A stretch of DNA of 64,000 nucleotides from Montifringilla adamsi (lineage: Eukaryota > Chordata > Aves > Passeriformes > Passeridae). The stretch is from the NCBI GenBank assembly GCA_017590115.1, contig JAGGNK010013114.1, positions 2,232,001 through 2,296,000 on the forward strand. The letters are read 5' to 3'. Each line of letters opens with the position of its first letter. The first letter of the stretch is position 1. Under the pieces are notes generated by a model. The model did no database searches, was not told the origin of the DNA, and worked only from the letters and a program-made list of their open reading frames with translations. Below are positions 12,570 through 25,318 of this stretch, piece after piece. The translations under genes and the position numbers were made by a program.

Positions 12570-12960
12570 TCTATTCCAGAAAGATATTGATAGGTTGGAA
12601 GATGTTCAGAGAAAAGTAACAGATGTGTTTAAGGCACTGGAGGGACTGATTTATGGAAGGAAATTGCCAGAAATAAAAATGAACATTATATTGAAGCTTT
12701 GACCAATCCAGAATGAAATGGGAGGCCGATGTGACAACAATGTATGAGTTTTATGAAAGGTGCAAGGTTCATTTATGGAAAGGAATTTGTATGCAGGTCA
12801 TCCAAGGGCTAGGATAGTAGGATGTAAAATCATGGGTAGAAGTATCAGGGAAAAAAAGAAATACGAATGATTAGTTAGCAGAGTTGCATCCCATGAGAAG
12901 TCACTGAATTATTTTAAACAAGCTTTGGTAATACACTGGGGGCTGTACCATAAGGGAAAA
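12570..12960 (+). mobile_element. Old decayed CR1-like LINE remnant
   Basis: The nucleotide match to young CR1 is weak, but translation from about 12577 gives a run including DIDRLEDVQRK, then ALEGLIYGRKLPE. This lines up with the conserved segment after the reverse-transcriptase palm (LLE-VQRRAT, KGLEHLSYEERLREL in CR1-clade elements). Further downstream, around 12896-12925, a SLNYFKQAL-like stretch sits where the C-terminal LEIFKSRL-type segment would be expected. Frameshifts and stops break it throughout. It is probably from an older CR1/L3-like lineage than the copies with clear 3' ends. Confidence 0.6.
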
Positions 12961-14299
12961 GCCGTACATAATCAGGGAGAGAGATTTAATAATGTTTTCT
13001 CTTTCTACTTTCAGTGACTCAACACCTCACTTCATAATGTCTGCTGTCACAATTATCCTTTCCTTTTGTTTTTTCAGATTTTTTTTTTAATCACATGTGC
13101 CACTCAGCCACTAGTCACAGTGATTTCATACATTATTCAGCAAATGGCTTCACATCTACACACAAATGTCCAGTTATCTGTCTAGCAGTCCCTTGACCAT
13201 CAGGAGTTATGCCAAGTCTCTGGAGAGAGTGCCTGCAGTCACATCCACCCCTTTCCATCCATGCTCTCCTCTGCAAGTTTGATTATTTGAGGTTAGCTCA
13301 GCTTCTGAGCCCACACTATTGAAATGCTGAGTGTGCTTGGTTTGGGTTCATCCTTCAGGACTGGCACTTCCGACCATAGTTCAGTATAGAGGGCATGTCA
13401 CTAAATCATAGTATATCGAGTCTGGTACTCAATTTGTTCCATAATAACTCTTCCTGATACAACTCTTCTGATCTTGTCTCAGTCTTTCTTGGATTTCAAT
13501 ACTTTAGCTGCATGATTGAAAGCTCTCATTTTTGGGGCAGAATTTCCAGAATAAGAAAGTGATCCTGATATTACCTCCTTCTCTCCTTTCAAGCCATTGC
13601 TGCATGCAATTTTTCTTGTAATGTACTTTCCCAGTAATGGATTCAAGCAAACATCACTTCAGCCAAGGTCATAATTTTGGACTGAGCAAGGTAACAGATC
13701 TGTTTATATGCAATTCCAACAAAAGCTCTTACAAAGACAGCAGTTTCTGGTAAGTATTAGCAGAGCCAGTTGCGACCTGATCTTGCAAGCTCATCCAGAC
13801 TCTATGACTTTGTCTGGAATTTTTGATACTCAAGGGAATATTTCACTTCGCAATCCCAGTTAAAATGAGAATCCAGTTCCTGAATGGATATTTTGAACAT
13901 TCTTCCAGGAGTAAAACATCAGTAACAGTTTCAAACTCAATTCTTTATAGAAGCTTTATAAAAACATTTTAGAGAATAAATTAATATAATTGCATCTATA
14001 TCCCCTTGAGAATTCCACCTCTTGTCCTGAATGAAAGACCAGTGGTATTTTTTTCCTTCATCATACATATTTTTTAACATGTCCCTAAAGATCTCCAACA
14101 AAACTCATCTCCAGGAAATCTATTTTGTCATTTTAGTACTCTCAATTTTAAAACTTTTCTAAATTACAGCTCACCCGAATATTTCTGGTTGTAATGTAAG
14201 CCTGTCACTGCCTGTCTGTCTTGCTGGGGGCTTTGAAGAGTCAGCCATGCCTTTGCTCTCTGCTACAATCAGAACTCATTCAATCTGCTGCCAGAGATT
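12961..14299. other. Unique sequence, no gene seen
   Basis: There is no open frame of 60 codons or more and no recognisable repeat. It could contain more of the flanking LINE fossils beyond recognition. Confidence 0.5.
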
Positions 14300-14840
14300 G
14301 TGCTTTTCTATATTTTTTTCATGAACTCCACTGCATTCCTTTTCATTGATCCCTACATTTCTTGAGGTTCTCTGCCCAAAACTGTACAGTTATTCTAATA
14401 TTCAGCTGAAGCTCTATGGAATTCTGAATAGAGGTCAAAGTCTATTTCACTTATTCCTAGTTATACCTTCTGATAGAGCACCAAACTTTTACAAAATGGC
14501 ATGAAAATACTGACTTTTGTTGAGTGTTTAGATCCCCAGATCTGTTCTGTAGAAATGCTACCTATAGTGTTATTTTTGAGCTTGAGTTTATTCATGGTGA
14601 TGATTCCTCTCCACGTACTATCTACTTGGCCCTACTGAATTGCAGTCTCTATTTATAACTCCAGTTCTATCCCCCTTCTAGGGCATTCCAGATTTATCCT
14701 GTCTTCTGACACACTTGCAGATCCACTTAGTTTGGTCACCATGCCAGATTTTAATAATCTCCATCCTAGTAGTCACTGATGAACATATTGAATATCACTG
14801 CATCACTTTTAAAACTCCAGAATCACAGTGTAACTTGTCC
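14300..14840 (-). mobile_element. Old CR1-like LINE remnant, reverse-transcriptase region
   Basis: On the plus strand, the antisense landmarks of a CR1-clade reverse transcriptase appear in the right order. TTCTCTGCCCAAAACTGTAC (from 14367) is the antisense of the CVQFWAP segment. AGATCCCCAGATCTGTTCTG (near 14530) covers the variable region. ATCCACTTAGTTTGGTCACC (near 14720) is the antisense of the FADDTKLG catalytic segment. GTCACTGATGAACATATTGA (near 14771) is the antisense of the LFNIFINDL segment. The catalytic Asp pair is no longer encoded. No long frame survives. The element is much older than the copies at 2656 and 59640. Confidence 0.72.
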
Positions 14841-16429
14841 AAAAAACACTCATGTTTTCTCTCCAAATACAGCTTTCCTACCAGCTTTTTCACATTACTC
14901 CCATGTGATACATTCATCCATTCTGTACTTCCCTAGCTTGTTCATGTGGTCTTCCTGAGATACTCCACAAAAAAAATGTGTTAAACTTAAATTATGTGAT
15001 GTATATATTTTCCCTAACCACAAAGGAAAAACATGTTATCATCTTCCTGAAATGAAGGAGTTGTTTGGTATGGTTTCCCTCTAACAAATACTCACTGGCT
15101 GTTGGCTCATCTTCTTGTTTTCTTTCATGCATTTACAGCTAGGTTGTGGGCTTCTTTCTTTCAACAATTTTCCTTCCTTCCCTTTCTATAGTGTTAGATG
15201 CTTTGTTTGCCTTTCTCCTGTCATTTACATATGTTGTTTCTGTGAATTATTCCTTCCTACAATCTCTTCTATGAGTTCCTTTACATATTTTTTTTTTGTC
15301 AGAAGATGTGATTTGTTGCATATAGACCAGCAGAGATGTTGTATGACTTGAAGCATGTTCTGTGTTGAATCAATTTCTGCATGATTTTGAATAAGTAACC
15401 TTAATGGAAAAGGCATCATAAAGCTGATTTGCCAGGATCACTCTGATTTTCCTGATATTTTTATATACTGGCTGAAACAGAAGCATTTAAAAATAATGAT
15501 CTTTTAAGCCACAAGCATAATACTTCCAGATTATGCTCAAGCATAGCTAAGACTCTCTGAGTGTTCTGGTATATCTTGGTTTTTTCAGTGTCTGAAACAA
15601 AGACAATGATTGTTTCCAGGAAAATGTAGACTCTACATTAAAGACAACTTTCTGCAATATTTTGCTTCTGATACTTCACTAATTTCTAGGGAGGGAATAA
15701 AAAAATCCAGTAAATTGTAATAAAGCACTGCCCTTTTGACAATGAAAGTTGTCATTTCACTCCCAATGTTACTTTTATAGTTTCAAAACTTGTTCTTGGC
15801 TACATTTCAAATATTTATAGCTCTCATATAATGTGTCTCAAGCAAATAGCTGGTCTTGCCAATTCTTGCACATGTGCTAAACTCTGCTGTGTGAGGTAGT
15901 TGAGCATGGGAGTGTTAGCAGCAGCAGAGCCCCAACATTAAAAGACTACAACTTAAATCACACTGACAGACCAAAGCAACTGCTGCATGTTTCACAGACA
16001 CATGTGGAGATCTGTGCAGGACTGGAACCTTTACAAGGTGAGAAGAAAGGGAGATGATGCAGGACCACATGGAAGAAGTCCAGCATAAAGATGGGACACT
16101 GGATAAAGTCACTTCACAAATTAGTTCATGCAGTCTGTACTTAGGTTGCTGATTATGTTCCCTTTTTTTCAATGGTCTAAAGTAAGCTTGTCCTCTTTCA
16201 GCATCATGAGGCACTCAGAGAAGAGAAAGCTTCATTTCTCATAAGACACTGAGGATTTTGGAACTGACATTCAGGACAGTCAGATGTCTGAAACAGAGAA
16301 AAAGAATAAATAAATGCATTTTTCTTTCTTATACATTTGTGACATTTCAAAATGGAAGTCTTTTCAGCAATCTTGGTAGTTGAAAAAAAGGAAAACAAGC
16401 AAATGGTGGCAATTTTCTTCCTGTTGATA
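14841..16429. other. Unique A+T-rich sequence, no gene seen
   Basis: Open frames are at most 99 codons (15915-16214, -) with no recognisable similarity. T-rich patches occur near 15110-15300. Confidence 0.6.
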
Positions 16430-17480
16430 TGGGGTGAGTTTGAGAAAGGCTAGCTGGCTGTCTCAGCTCCATGGGCTTGAGGAGAGTGGAGCTGGGTGCC
16501 TGGCATGTCCTTGTCTCAGAGGTCTCAGTGGTGAAGTTACTGCTGCCTTCAACACTGAAGGATCAGGTCCGCATGGCTGATTGTGACTCCATAATTTGGG
16601 GGGATCTAATCCTTCCTGGCAAACACTCTGAGCAGTTCACCACCCCATTAACCTTGCCACAGCCCCTGGCTGTGGTCTTGTTCATTGATCCATGCTGTTG
16701 ACCATTTCGTCCAAACAGCTGCTGCCCTCTCTTGGGACATGGTGCAGTTTGGCCTGAGCACTGTGTGAAGGGTGGACACATCATCCTCTTTTGGCCTGGA
16801 GGTGTGTAAGCAAGTGGCCGTAATGCACTGGTTTACTTCATGGCTGCCCAGCTCAGTGGCAGATGAGACCTTGCTTTGGACCTCACTTTTCTGCCTCTTT
16901 ACACACCTGCACTGTCCCTGTGTTTCCTGTGTTACCCATCTCCTTCTCCGCTGCCACCATATCCTCTGTCGTACAGCTCTGTGTGCTCTGCTGCTGCAGA
17001 CCTGTCTCCCTACCTCCCTGCAGCCTTTGTCGCAGCGTCTCCTACCTCCTGTTTGTGGGAAGATCCTGTTTGTCTGAGATCACGGGCATGCAGCACAGCC
17101 CCACTACGGGCTGCAAGCAGAGCAGGTATCCCCCAGCTAGCCAGGCTGAGCAGGAGAGCCTCCAAAGCAGCCCGAGATACATCTGCTCCTGACTGCCTGT
17201 CAGGCTGTGAGGCATGCTGCCACTCAGCTGCTAGCACACCATCTCCAGACCAGATGCTCTGCAGGTCTGCTTTAATTTGGTCTGAGCTGTGGTGCAAGCT
17301 TTATTTTTGTGTCTGTTTTTCAAGTGCTTCTTCATCCAGCTCTGTGATTTTTATACACCAGTTTCTGTTTTAACCCTTAATCTACTGGTGACTGTTCTGT
17401 ACATACACTGGAGACTTCTGCAAACACTCTTACCACACAATTTTCCTGCATGCTGCTGCTTTCCTTTCTGTTAGTTTAAT
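16430..17480. other. G+C- and pyrimidine-rich block of unknown origin
   Basis: This block is visibly richer in G+C than its surroundings, and pyrimidine-rich on the plus strand at 16860-17400. All three plus-strand frames are open at once around 16876-17077 (frames of 101, 109 and 165 codons), and a 95-codon frame overlaps on the minus strand. Simultaneous openness of all frames points to low stop-codon density from composition, not to a gene. I see no splice pattern, domain or repeat family. A decayed transposable element or a regulatory region are both possible. Confidence 0.5.
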
Positions 17481-20400
17481 GTCAGTGTATAGCAAATTTC
17501 CATTTGCTTTCAAACCATGTCAGAGGAAAAGCAATTCCTGCAAATTTTCTAAGGCACCTTCGTTATATAGAAGACTAAGCCTCCCTTAGATGCCCAGGGA
17601 CTTGAGTGAATTTAGATGAGAAAAAGGAGGCAGCTGCTTAAGGCAAAAAATCTTCAAGATGTGTAAATAACTTTAGACTAGACTGAAAAAGAGTTTTTTA
17701 AACCCATACCTCACATCACCTACAAAACTTCCAGTAGATATTTTTAATCCCACTAGACATTCATTTTTATGTATCAACCTTCATTTATAAATCCTTCAGT
17801 TTTAAATGATCCCAGAATACTTCCGAAAATGTTTTCCTTATACTTTTTTTTACCCAATGTTTGAGGCATGACTTTTTTTCCCCCCAGCTGGTGGCCTCTA
17901 CAGATGTTTAATATTTCTTTGGTTGTAGAAGACTGACAAGTCTGATAACAGCAGGTTCTAACCTAGTTATTAAATGTTAACCTCTTGAGGTTAAAAAATT
18001 TCTTCTGATATCATTAAAAATGCCCCAGGAATCCTAATGTACCTGCCTCACATTTGCATCACTTGTTTAAGGAGAAAAATATTATAGTTCTTCCCACTCC
18101 AGCCACCTTGGGCAGAGCAGTCAGACAAGAAGTCTTTGTGCCCTCAATTCATATTTTCTTCTTGTTCTGACAGGACCTCCTGCCAGAAAGATTCACCAAA
18201 CTGTCTGCATTTTGCAGGGATTTGAAGGTATAAGACCCTGGAGGGCCTATTGTGAAACACAGTAAAGCAACCTCCCTTTACCAACACTTAGTTCAGAAAA
18301 TCAGGGCCACTTTCAATCCTTCCGCCAACAATCCCATAGCAAGGTGTGCTCCATCCCTGAACAGTTAACCCCCTCACAGATTTGGAAGAACTGCACCCTG
18401 CAATGTCAAGAAGCATTAGAGCTGCTTGGTCTTTATGCCTGCTGAGCCATTTATTGATGTGCCTATGTTCAGATTTATGTGTCTCACTCAGATAGGAACA
18501 ATTTAGCTTATTACTCACCCTCCCCAAAATGATATGTCCACAGACTGACATTTAATGGTACATTCACCCAGAAGAACGGATGAGATGTCCAAAGCAGTTA
18601 GAGGAAGAGACATTTTCATTTCTAATAACAGTCAGGATATTGGGAATGGATGACGCATCCATCAACTAAGTCAAACTGCTGTATTTTCCTGTTGCAGTAC
18701 AGACTTCTATTATAGTCTCATTGATAGTGTTCAGTAATCTCTCAATGAAGTTCACTGTACACAGTAATTGACGTGTAACCTTTATTCAGGACGAAAATGA
18801 AATCCATGAATAAAAGCTGGCTGTTTAGGGCTGCACACCAAGGTCTGGGGTATATTTCTGCTATCTTTCATTTCTCTGGTGCATGCAAAGGAGGGAACAC
18901 CTGCTTGGCAGGAGGGTTTTGTGACTAAAATGTTCTTTTCATGAAGGTGAGAAGCATCTGAGTTAAATAAGCTACTTTTGCCCTTATGTAAGGGTCCCTT
19001 AATGGACTGGCATCATCTATAATTGCTTTGGTTTGTGCTGGGTTCCTTCCCTGCCCTCCCTTCTGCCATCATGGCATCATGCCAGAGCCAAGGCAATAGA
19101 GGAAGGCCACATTTCCATGCCTGAGTACATGAAGGTGTCAGTGGAACCTTTGCGAGCATTTTGGGCCTAGCCAGTTTATTGCCACTCACCTTGCTTCTGT
19201 ACTAAGCATGTAGAGTACACATTGCCTACTTCAAATCTGCAGGACCTGAATTAGCCTGGACATGCTGCAAAAATTGGCTTGAATTCCTTCCCTGGGATTT
19301 TCTCATTGTTTCTTTCTTAATCAGGGATGGTTTTTTTCTGTTTTTCACTCAAAAAGAGTGTGAGCTGCAGACATCATAGCTGAGAAGAGGACTGTAACAG
19401 AAACATGCTTTTTGACCAAATGTTTGTAAGATTGGAAGAGTGCAAAAAGTATTGCAGAAGTGTTGCTTGGCTGTCTGACAGAGAAAGTGATCACTTTTTA
19501 CTGTTGCTCAAAATTGCCATATAAGGTTACTTTAAAGTTGTGTACTACATCTAACTTTCTCTTTAAATAACCAGGACAGAGGGAGAGGAAAGCTAGAGGG
19601 TGGGGAGACCACACCAAGGCTGTCTGTAATAGCATGTTTGATGATGTTTACTTTTTGCTTTTGAAAGAGGAATTAAGTACTTTCTCTTTAGAGAGAGGCA
19701 AGAAAACACTTCTTTCTAAAGTACCTGGGGCCAGGATCAACTCCTGTTCACAGACACTGGCACACCATTTCCCTTGTCTTCAGCAGGAGCTGCTCATGCA
19801 TCTGAAGAGAGCCCCTAGGCTCTACAGGTTTGATAACTTCCCAACAAGGAGTGCATGTTTCTTCCTTCTTAGTTTTTATCATTTACTCACTATCCTCCAG
19901 ACACATCCTTTGTTAAACTGAAAGCCGAGAGAAAGCACCCGTCTCTCCAAGCCCCTGCTCATATGTGTAAAAGGCAATTATGATTCTTCCATGTGGAAGA
20001 TTTTAATAGACATTTCCTGCCTACAGCTTGATTTGTACTCTTTGCCTAGCCTACCTGAGAAGCCCAGAAATAGAGAGTGCACAGCTGTGATTGCGTTTCT
20101 GCATGGGTCTGTGCATGGGGGTCAGCACACTGTGGAGCAGAGTCCATGCTCAGTACTGTCAGCCTCTGTTCCTAAGGGACCTTCTTCCCACTTTTGCCCT
20201 CTGTTACCTTACCTCGGAATAACCATTAGCAACAGCCAGACCCTTGAATTTTCAGTAAGGCAGTAGGGTATTTCTCTTAGTTGACAGCTTTAAAGGCTTC
20301 TTGCATGTCAAAGGGCTTTCTGCCAGAACCACCTGTGTGAAGGGTGGGATCAGCTGAGAGACTGGGGGCTTTCTCTACAAAAAGCCCCAGAATTACCTGA

Positions 20401-23400
20401 CATTAATGTGGCACTGGCATTTTGCTTCTGGCCACAGGTACAAGTGCACCTCTTTTGACAGTGCTGCAGAGTTTGTCACCTACCCTACGGCTGTGCCCTG
20501 GTAGACATAGGTGTGAGATGCTCTTCTGCTTAACCCTCCTGCCAGTCTGTAATGTGGGAACTGCTCTTTAAACTCCCAGCATGATAAGTTCTTCACTACA
20601 GGCCATGCTCTCTGCCCTCCTTGAATACAAGAGAGAAAAATTATGATCTTCACAACTGAGAGTTAAGAGCTGTAAATCATGAATGAAACCACACATAAAT
20701 CTTAGGAAGCACCAAGATTTAAGATGCACCTTAGCCTTCCCTTTTCCTGTTGTCTTTCTTAAAAGGTTTCCTGCTCAATCTTCTGCCCATCTCAGACCCT
20801 GTTCTGTGGTGCGGAATTCTCCCTGTGCACATACAAGGTCCTTAGTTTGGACATTACAGAGCCCACGGGTGCTGGAGGGGACTGGATATGATTAACAACA
20901 TGGGTGCTGCTTTTCTCAGTTTCTGAACACAAAGCATTCATTGTGACATTAATACTTTATATCCTTGTGTGTTGTATGAGCCTGTACAAGTCCGTACTGC
21001 TCTGGGATTGAAGGCATAGACTAGTTTTTCAGTCTTACCACAATAATGTGTGTTTCAGCATACTTTAATACCTTCAAAATTTTGTCAGCATTTCCAAGCT
21101 GGGGGATCTTTTCTGCTTCACTTGTTATCCATATGACAGTAAAATAAATAGTTTATTGGAAGTACACAAAGAAATTTTAGACTTAAAAGTTGGAATGCAG
21201 GGAGTTCTTTCTTTAAGGGAACACTTGAATTTTGTCTTAGGAGATGTGAGGTTTTGCCAATTTCTTGTTCATATTCATAAGGTATGAAGTCTGAGTAATA
21301 CATGAAAAATGCAAGTATCCATGTAGCTAGGAACTGCAAGCTGAGAGTCATATATAAGAATATGAATAAGGATCCCAGTAAAATGTTTCCATGTTGTTTA
21401 AACTCTGGCATTAAGTTACTTCTAGTGAAAGATGCTGCAAAGTGAAATTTTTCAATTTTTGGAAGAAAGAGACACAACACGGTCAGTGACAAAATAAGCC
21501 TCCTACGGATTTTTCTTTCAGGCTGTCTTCACCAGCTATAAACAACTGAAATAATATGGAGCTGAAAATTCTGTTAGCCCATCGAGGCCCTTTCCCACCA
21601 TTTCTGACAGTAGTGGTAATTGTGATTCTGGATCCAAAGAGCAGAAGAAAATGTTTCTTGCATGTTGGCTTATTAACAACCACCATTAACATCTACCAAT
21701 ATCCCATCTACTGCAGAATCCAGAATGAGAGCCTGGTCATATGTAAATGTGTTCAGTAAACACGCGGAACATCAGGCACTTTTTCTTTTTTCCAGGGAAC
21801 ATTTTGTCAAGGATGCTTACAGATCTGCCTCAGACATAAAGGTCGATACAGTAAACTTGACAAAGAGTCCACTACAAATATTTTCATATTTTTTCCAAAG
21901 CAATGAGTATTCTTTTGGGGTGCTCAATAGCAGCCAGCATTGGATTGTTCACTGAAGGTTACAACACTTACAAATAAATACACAATCTCTTGAATTTGAG
22001 GGAAGTTTGTCAGTAATCCAGGAAAGCTGGAAGCTGCTAAGGGCCTAATGCAGGAAGGATTTTCTTTAGAAAATCATCCCATAAGTAATATGACATTATT
22101 TTTTTTTCTATAATAAATATTTTTATTATAAATTGATATTTCTATTATTTTTAGGTATTACTATATCATTTCAGTAGCTTTTTCTCCCTCAGTTTTGCTG
22201 AGGTCAGCAAATGTAGGAATTTTCCCTTTTATCAGTCTGACAGTTACTACCTTTTTTATTTCCTCCTAGTTCTTCTATTACAAGATAAAGCAAAAAAAAA
22301 AAAAGGGAGCTTCTGACCTTTGTAGAGCCATCCAGTATTTTGTAGAGTCCTGCTCCTATCTGCAGGGCTGCAAGAGCTAACAAATGCCTATTTAAAAATA
22401 TTTATTTTTCGTTGCTGTAAAGTCAAGCATCAGTCAAATTTAATGTGGATATTATGTGGAAAAGTGCTTCTGGTGGAACATGGCCATCAGCTGGAAGGAG
22501 CTCAATGTCTTTCTTGCTGTGTATTAATTTATTTGAATGGTGCTAGAAGAACATTGTCAGTATTGTGTCTGAACAAGGTCTATTTAGATTGTACTTAATT
22601 TCTAGAGGTGTAGGAAAGAGTTGTCCTTTTAACTGGTCAACATTCAGCCATGGCTTTCATGCATTGTCAGCATGAAATACTTGCATCTCCTGCAAGTATT
22701 TTTTGAAAGACACACCCTTAACTGTAGTATTTGTCCATTCCTCTGAAGTATGAAATTTTTAGAAAAAAAAAATTATTTCAAAAATATTAGACAACTCCCA
22801 GCTGCAATATATTATCAAAAAGATTCTGCAAAGATAATATATCCTTTAATACTGTCCCAGATTGACCCTTCTAGAAGATAAGTATTTTTCTTCCAAGTTT
22901 TGTTTCTAAAATTCTCTGAGCTTTCTCAGTAGCCATTTACTCATCTGTATCTCACCAAATCATACACTCAGTGTCTACCAACTCCAATGACTTTCAGAAG
23001 CCGTTGTCTTGTGGGTGCCATGAAATATTTACTAGACAGCTCAAGCTCGTTTCCAAATATAAATATCTGTCTGTGGATTGCTTCCAGAGGCAGATGGGGC
23101 ACAAATCAAAATTCATATGAATCTTGTAAAAAAAAAAAAAAAAAAAGCCCTATAACAAAAGAGCTTGTTTGGATGAATTACAGAATAGATAAAGGAAGTT
23201 ATCACTGCAAATAAAGTACTCATTAAATTAAATTTTTTCAATTATTAAAAGAAATCCACGTTAATCTACTAGGGAAAAGTTATGTGCTAAGGCACCAATA
23301 ATGTTGATTTATGCATAATTGGATACAAAAGAGCAAAATAACATTGAGCTTTCAGATGTGAAAATGTATCTTAAGAACAAACTGAAGGATTCTTGGACAT

Positions 23401-25219
23401 TTTTACAGACTAACAATAGTCAGTGCCCTTACTTTTAATCTTTACATCATAATATCAAAGAATGCAGTCTACTTCCTTGAGCTTCAGGAATCCAGCAACA
23501 TGGCACATAGCCCATGCTTATCAAGGAAAAAATGTGGGCATTTCCAGAGGATAATTATTGCTTATATTTGAGACTCCTGTAATGAGGTGGAAGAAGGCGG
23601 CTGCCTTTTTTTGAGCTCAGGAATGCTGAAAGGTTACACTGGATTACTAAGTGGCTGCACTTCTAGTTCATGATGGAGTAACAGAGAGAGATTGTGCATC
23701 AATGAAAACATGGGCATATTCTGAGGATTGGGACATCTCAATTTTACTGTACAGGAGGGAGTATCGGAGAGTATCGGAGGAGGGGAAAAGGGTGGGCCCT
23801 GTGCAGTGGGAAATGGGCCTGATTACTGGTATTGGTCTGGGAAGCCAGGAGTGCCTATGTTAAAAAGTACCAGTTCATGATGTTCTGGTCAAAAAAGAAT
23901 TACCCATCAAGGAAATCTAATCTGAGTTTATAGGTGTATGTGTTGTGTTTAGGGGAATTTGGGTTGTCCAGAGTCATCAAGAGCTGTACTAAATGTTGAG
24001 CTGTGAACACCAGAGCTAGGCACCCCAAGCTTCAGTTTCTCTAGATCCCCTCTGCTCTACTCTACAACAAAATGAAAATAGGAAAATGGGTGGATCTGGA
24101 GCTGTAGGCAAAGTATCAGGCAGCTAAGACTGAAAACCTTGAATCTGTCAATCTAATAAGTACAGACTCCAGAATAATGCTGTATATCAGTAGGAGAGGA
24201 TATAACTGGTATCCTGCTCTCAGATAAGAACCATTTTACCATGCTTTCATAAATCCATCTCCTTAAGAGAATATGGATACTGGGTGACAGTATCTTGGGT
24301 ACTCAGATAATGGCACGGGGTGATAGTGGATGGCATCCAGTGTATGAAGCAAAATGTCTATAACAGGCATTTTTATCTTGTTTAAAATATGAGAGATAAT
24401 GCCAAGAATGCATCCTCAGTTATTTATCCTCTACACCTTTTTCCCAAAGCTTCCATTATCTAATTTCAGAGCCATTTTCACTTGCTTTTTTAGTCCATAC
24501 ATGTTCAGGACACATCTTTGGAAGGCAAAAGTGTAAGTTAATGGCATATTGTCAGCATCACTGGTGGTACAGCTAGAAAGATTAAAAATAAATAAATGCT
24601 TTCTGAGCTTCATTTGGGTATTGTGTGAGCTATGAAGATCACCTCTTGCAGAGCTCGAAAAACCTCAGATATGCCTGTGACCATCACAAAGCACAACATT
24701 ACTTTCCAGATTGCAGGAGGGACTTGGTATCCCCAAAAGTCTTTCTTGTTCTCTGATTATTTAGTACCTGCTAGTCACTAGCTTAAACATTGGTGACTGT
24801 AGGATGAATAACCAGAAATGGGCTATTCTTCTAGGGAGACAGGGAAAGACCGGCAGGGATTTGCCTGCATATAGTTTTCTTAACCTGTTTTCCACCATCT
24901 CAGTGTTTGGGTTATATGGTGTTTATAGACACTGTTTCAACCAAAGGGAATGACAAAAAGGAAAATAAAAGCATAATTCATAGATGGGAACTAGTCTACC
25001 ACCAGCCTGCATAAACATATGCAAATGTCAAGATCTGTGGCTGGGGGAGTACAGATCAACTTCTCAAATGAAATGGCTCCTCCATCTACCAATCATGGTT
25101 AGAAAGCAAAGGAGAGATCAGAGTCCCCCAAAATGAAAATTATAAATGCCTTATTATGCCACAATAAAAAGCCCATACTCCATACTCACCTACCTGTCAG
25201 TCTTTTCCAGCAGGAAAAT
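17481..25219. other. Unique A+T-rich sequence, no gene seen
   Basis: This holds several unrelated open frames, up to 124 codons (21118-21492, -), none recognisable. Simple features are an A/T-rich patch at 22091-22170, a run of 19 A at 23128-23146, and a tandem 10-bp duplication GTATCGGAGA at 23761-23780. No interspersed repeat is identified. Confidence 0.6.
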
Positions 25220-25318
25220 GTATATATATATATATATTTATATGTGGGTTTTGGGGGTTTTTTAGGGCTTTTTTTAGGTTTGGGGGCTTTTTTTGGGGTT
25301 TTTTTTGGTTTTCTTTTG
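25220..25318. repeat. (TA)n followed by a T/G-rich tract
   Basis: An alternating TA run (25220-25237) is followed by T runs separated by G runs of 3 to 5 (25244-25318). The G runs could support a G-quadruplex, but several of the intervening T loops are longer than 7 nt, so it would be weak. The Lys/Pro-rich minus-strand open frame across it (25186-25536) is an artefact of this composition. Confidence 0.85.

Noticed and set aside
16876..17373. 165-codon open frame, the longest outside repeats
   Set aside because: All three plus-strand frames are open over part of it, it sits in pyrimidine-rich sequence, and its product is a Ser/Pro/Leu-rich string with no recognisable domain.
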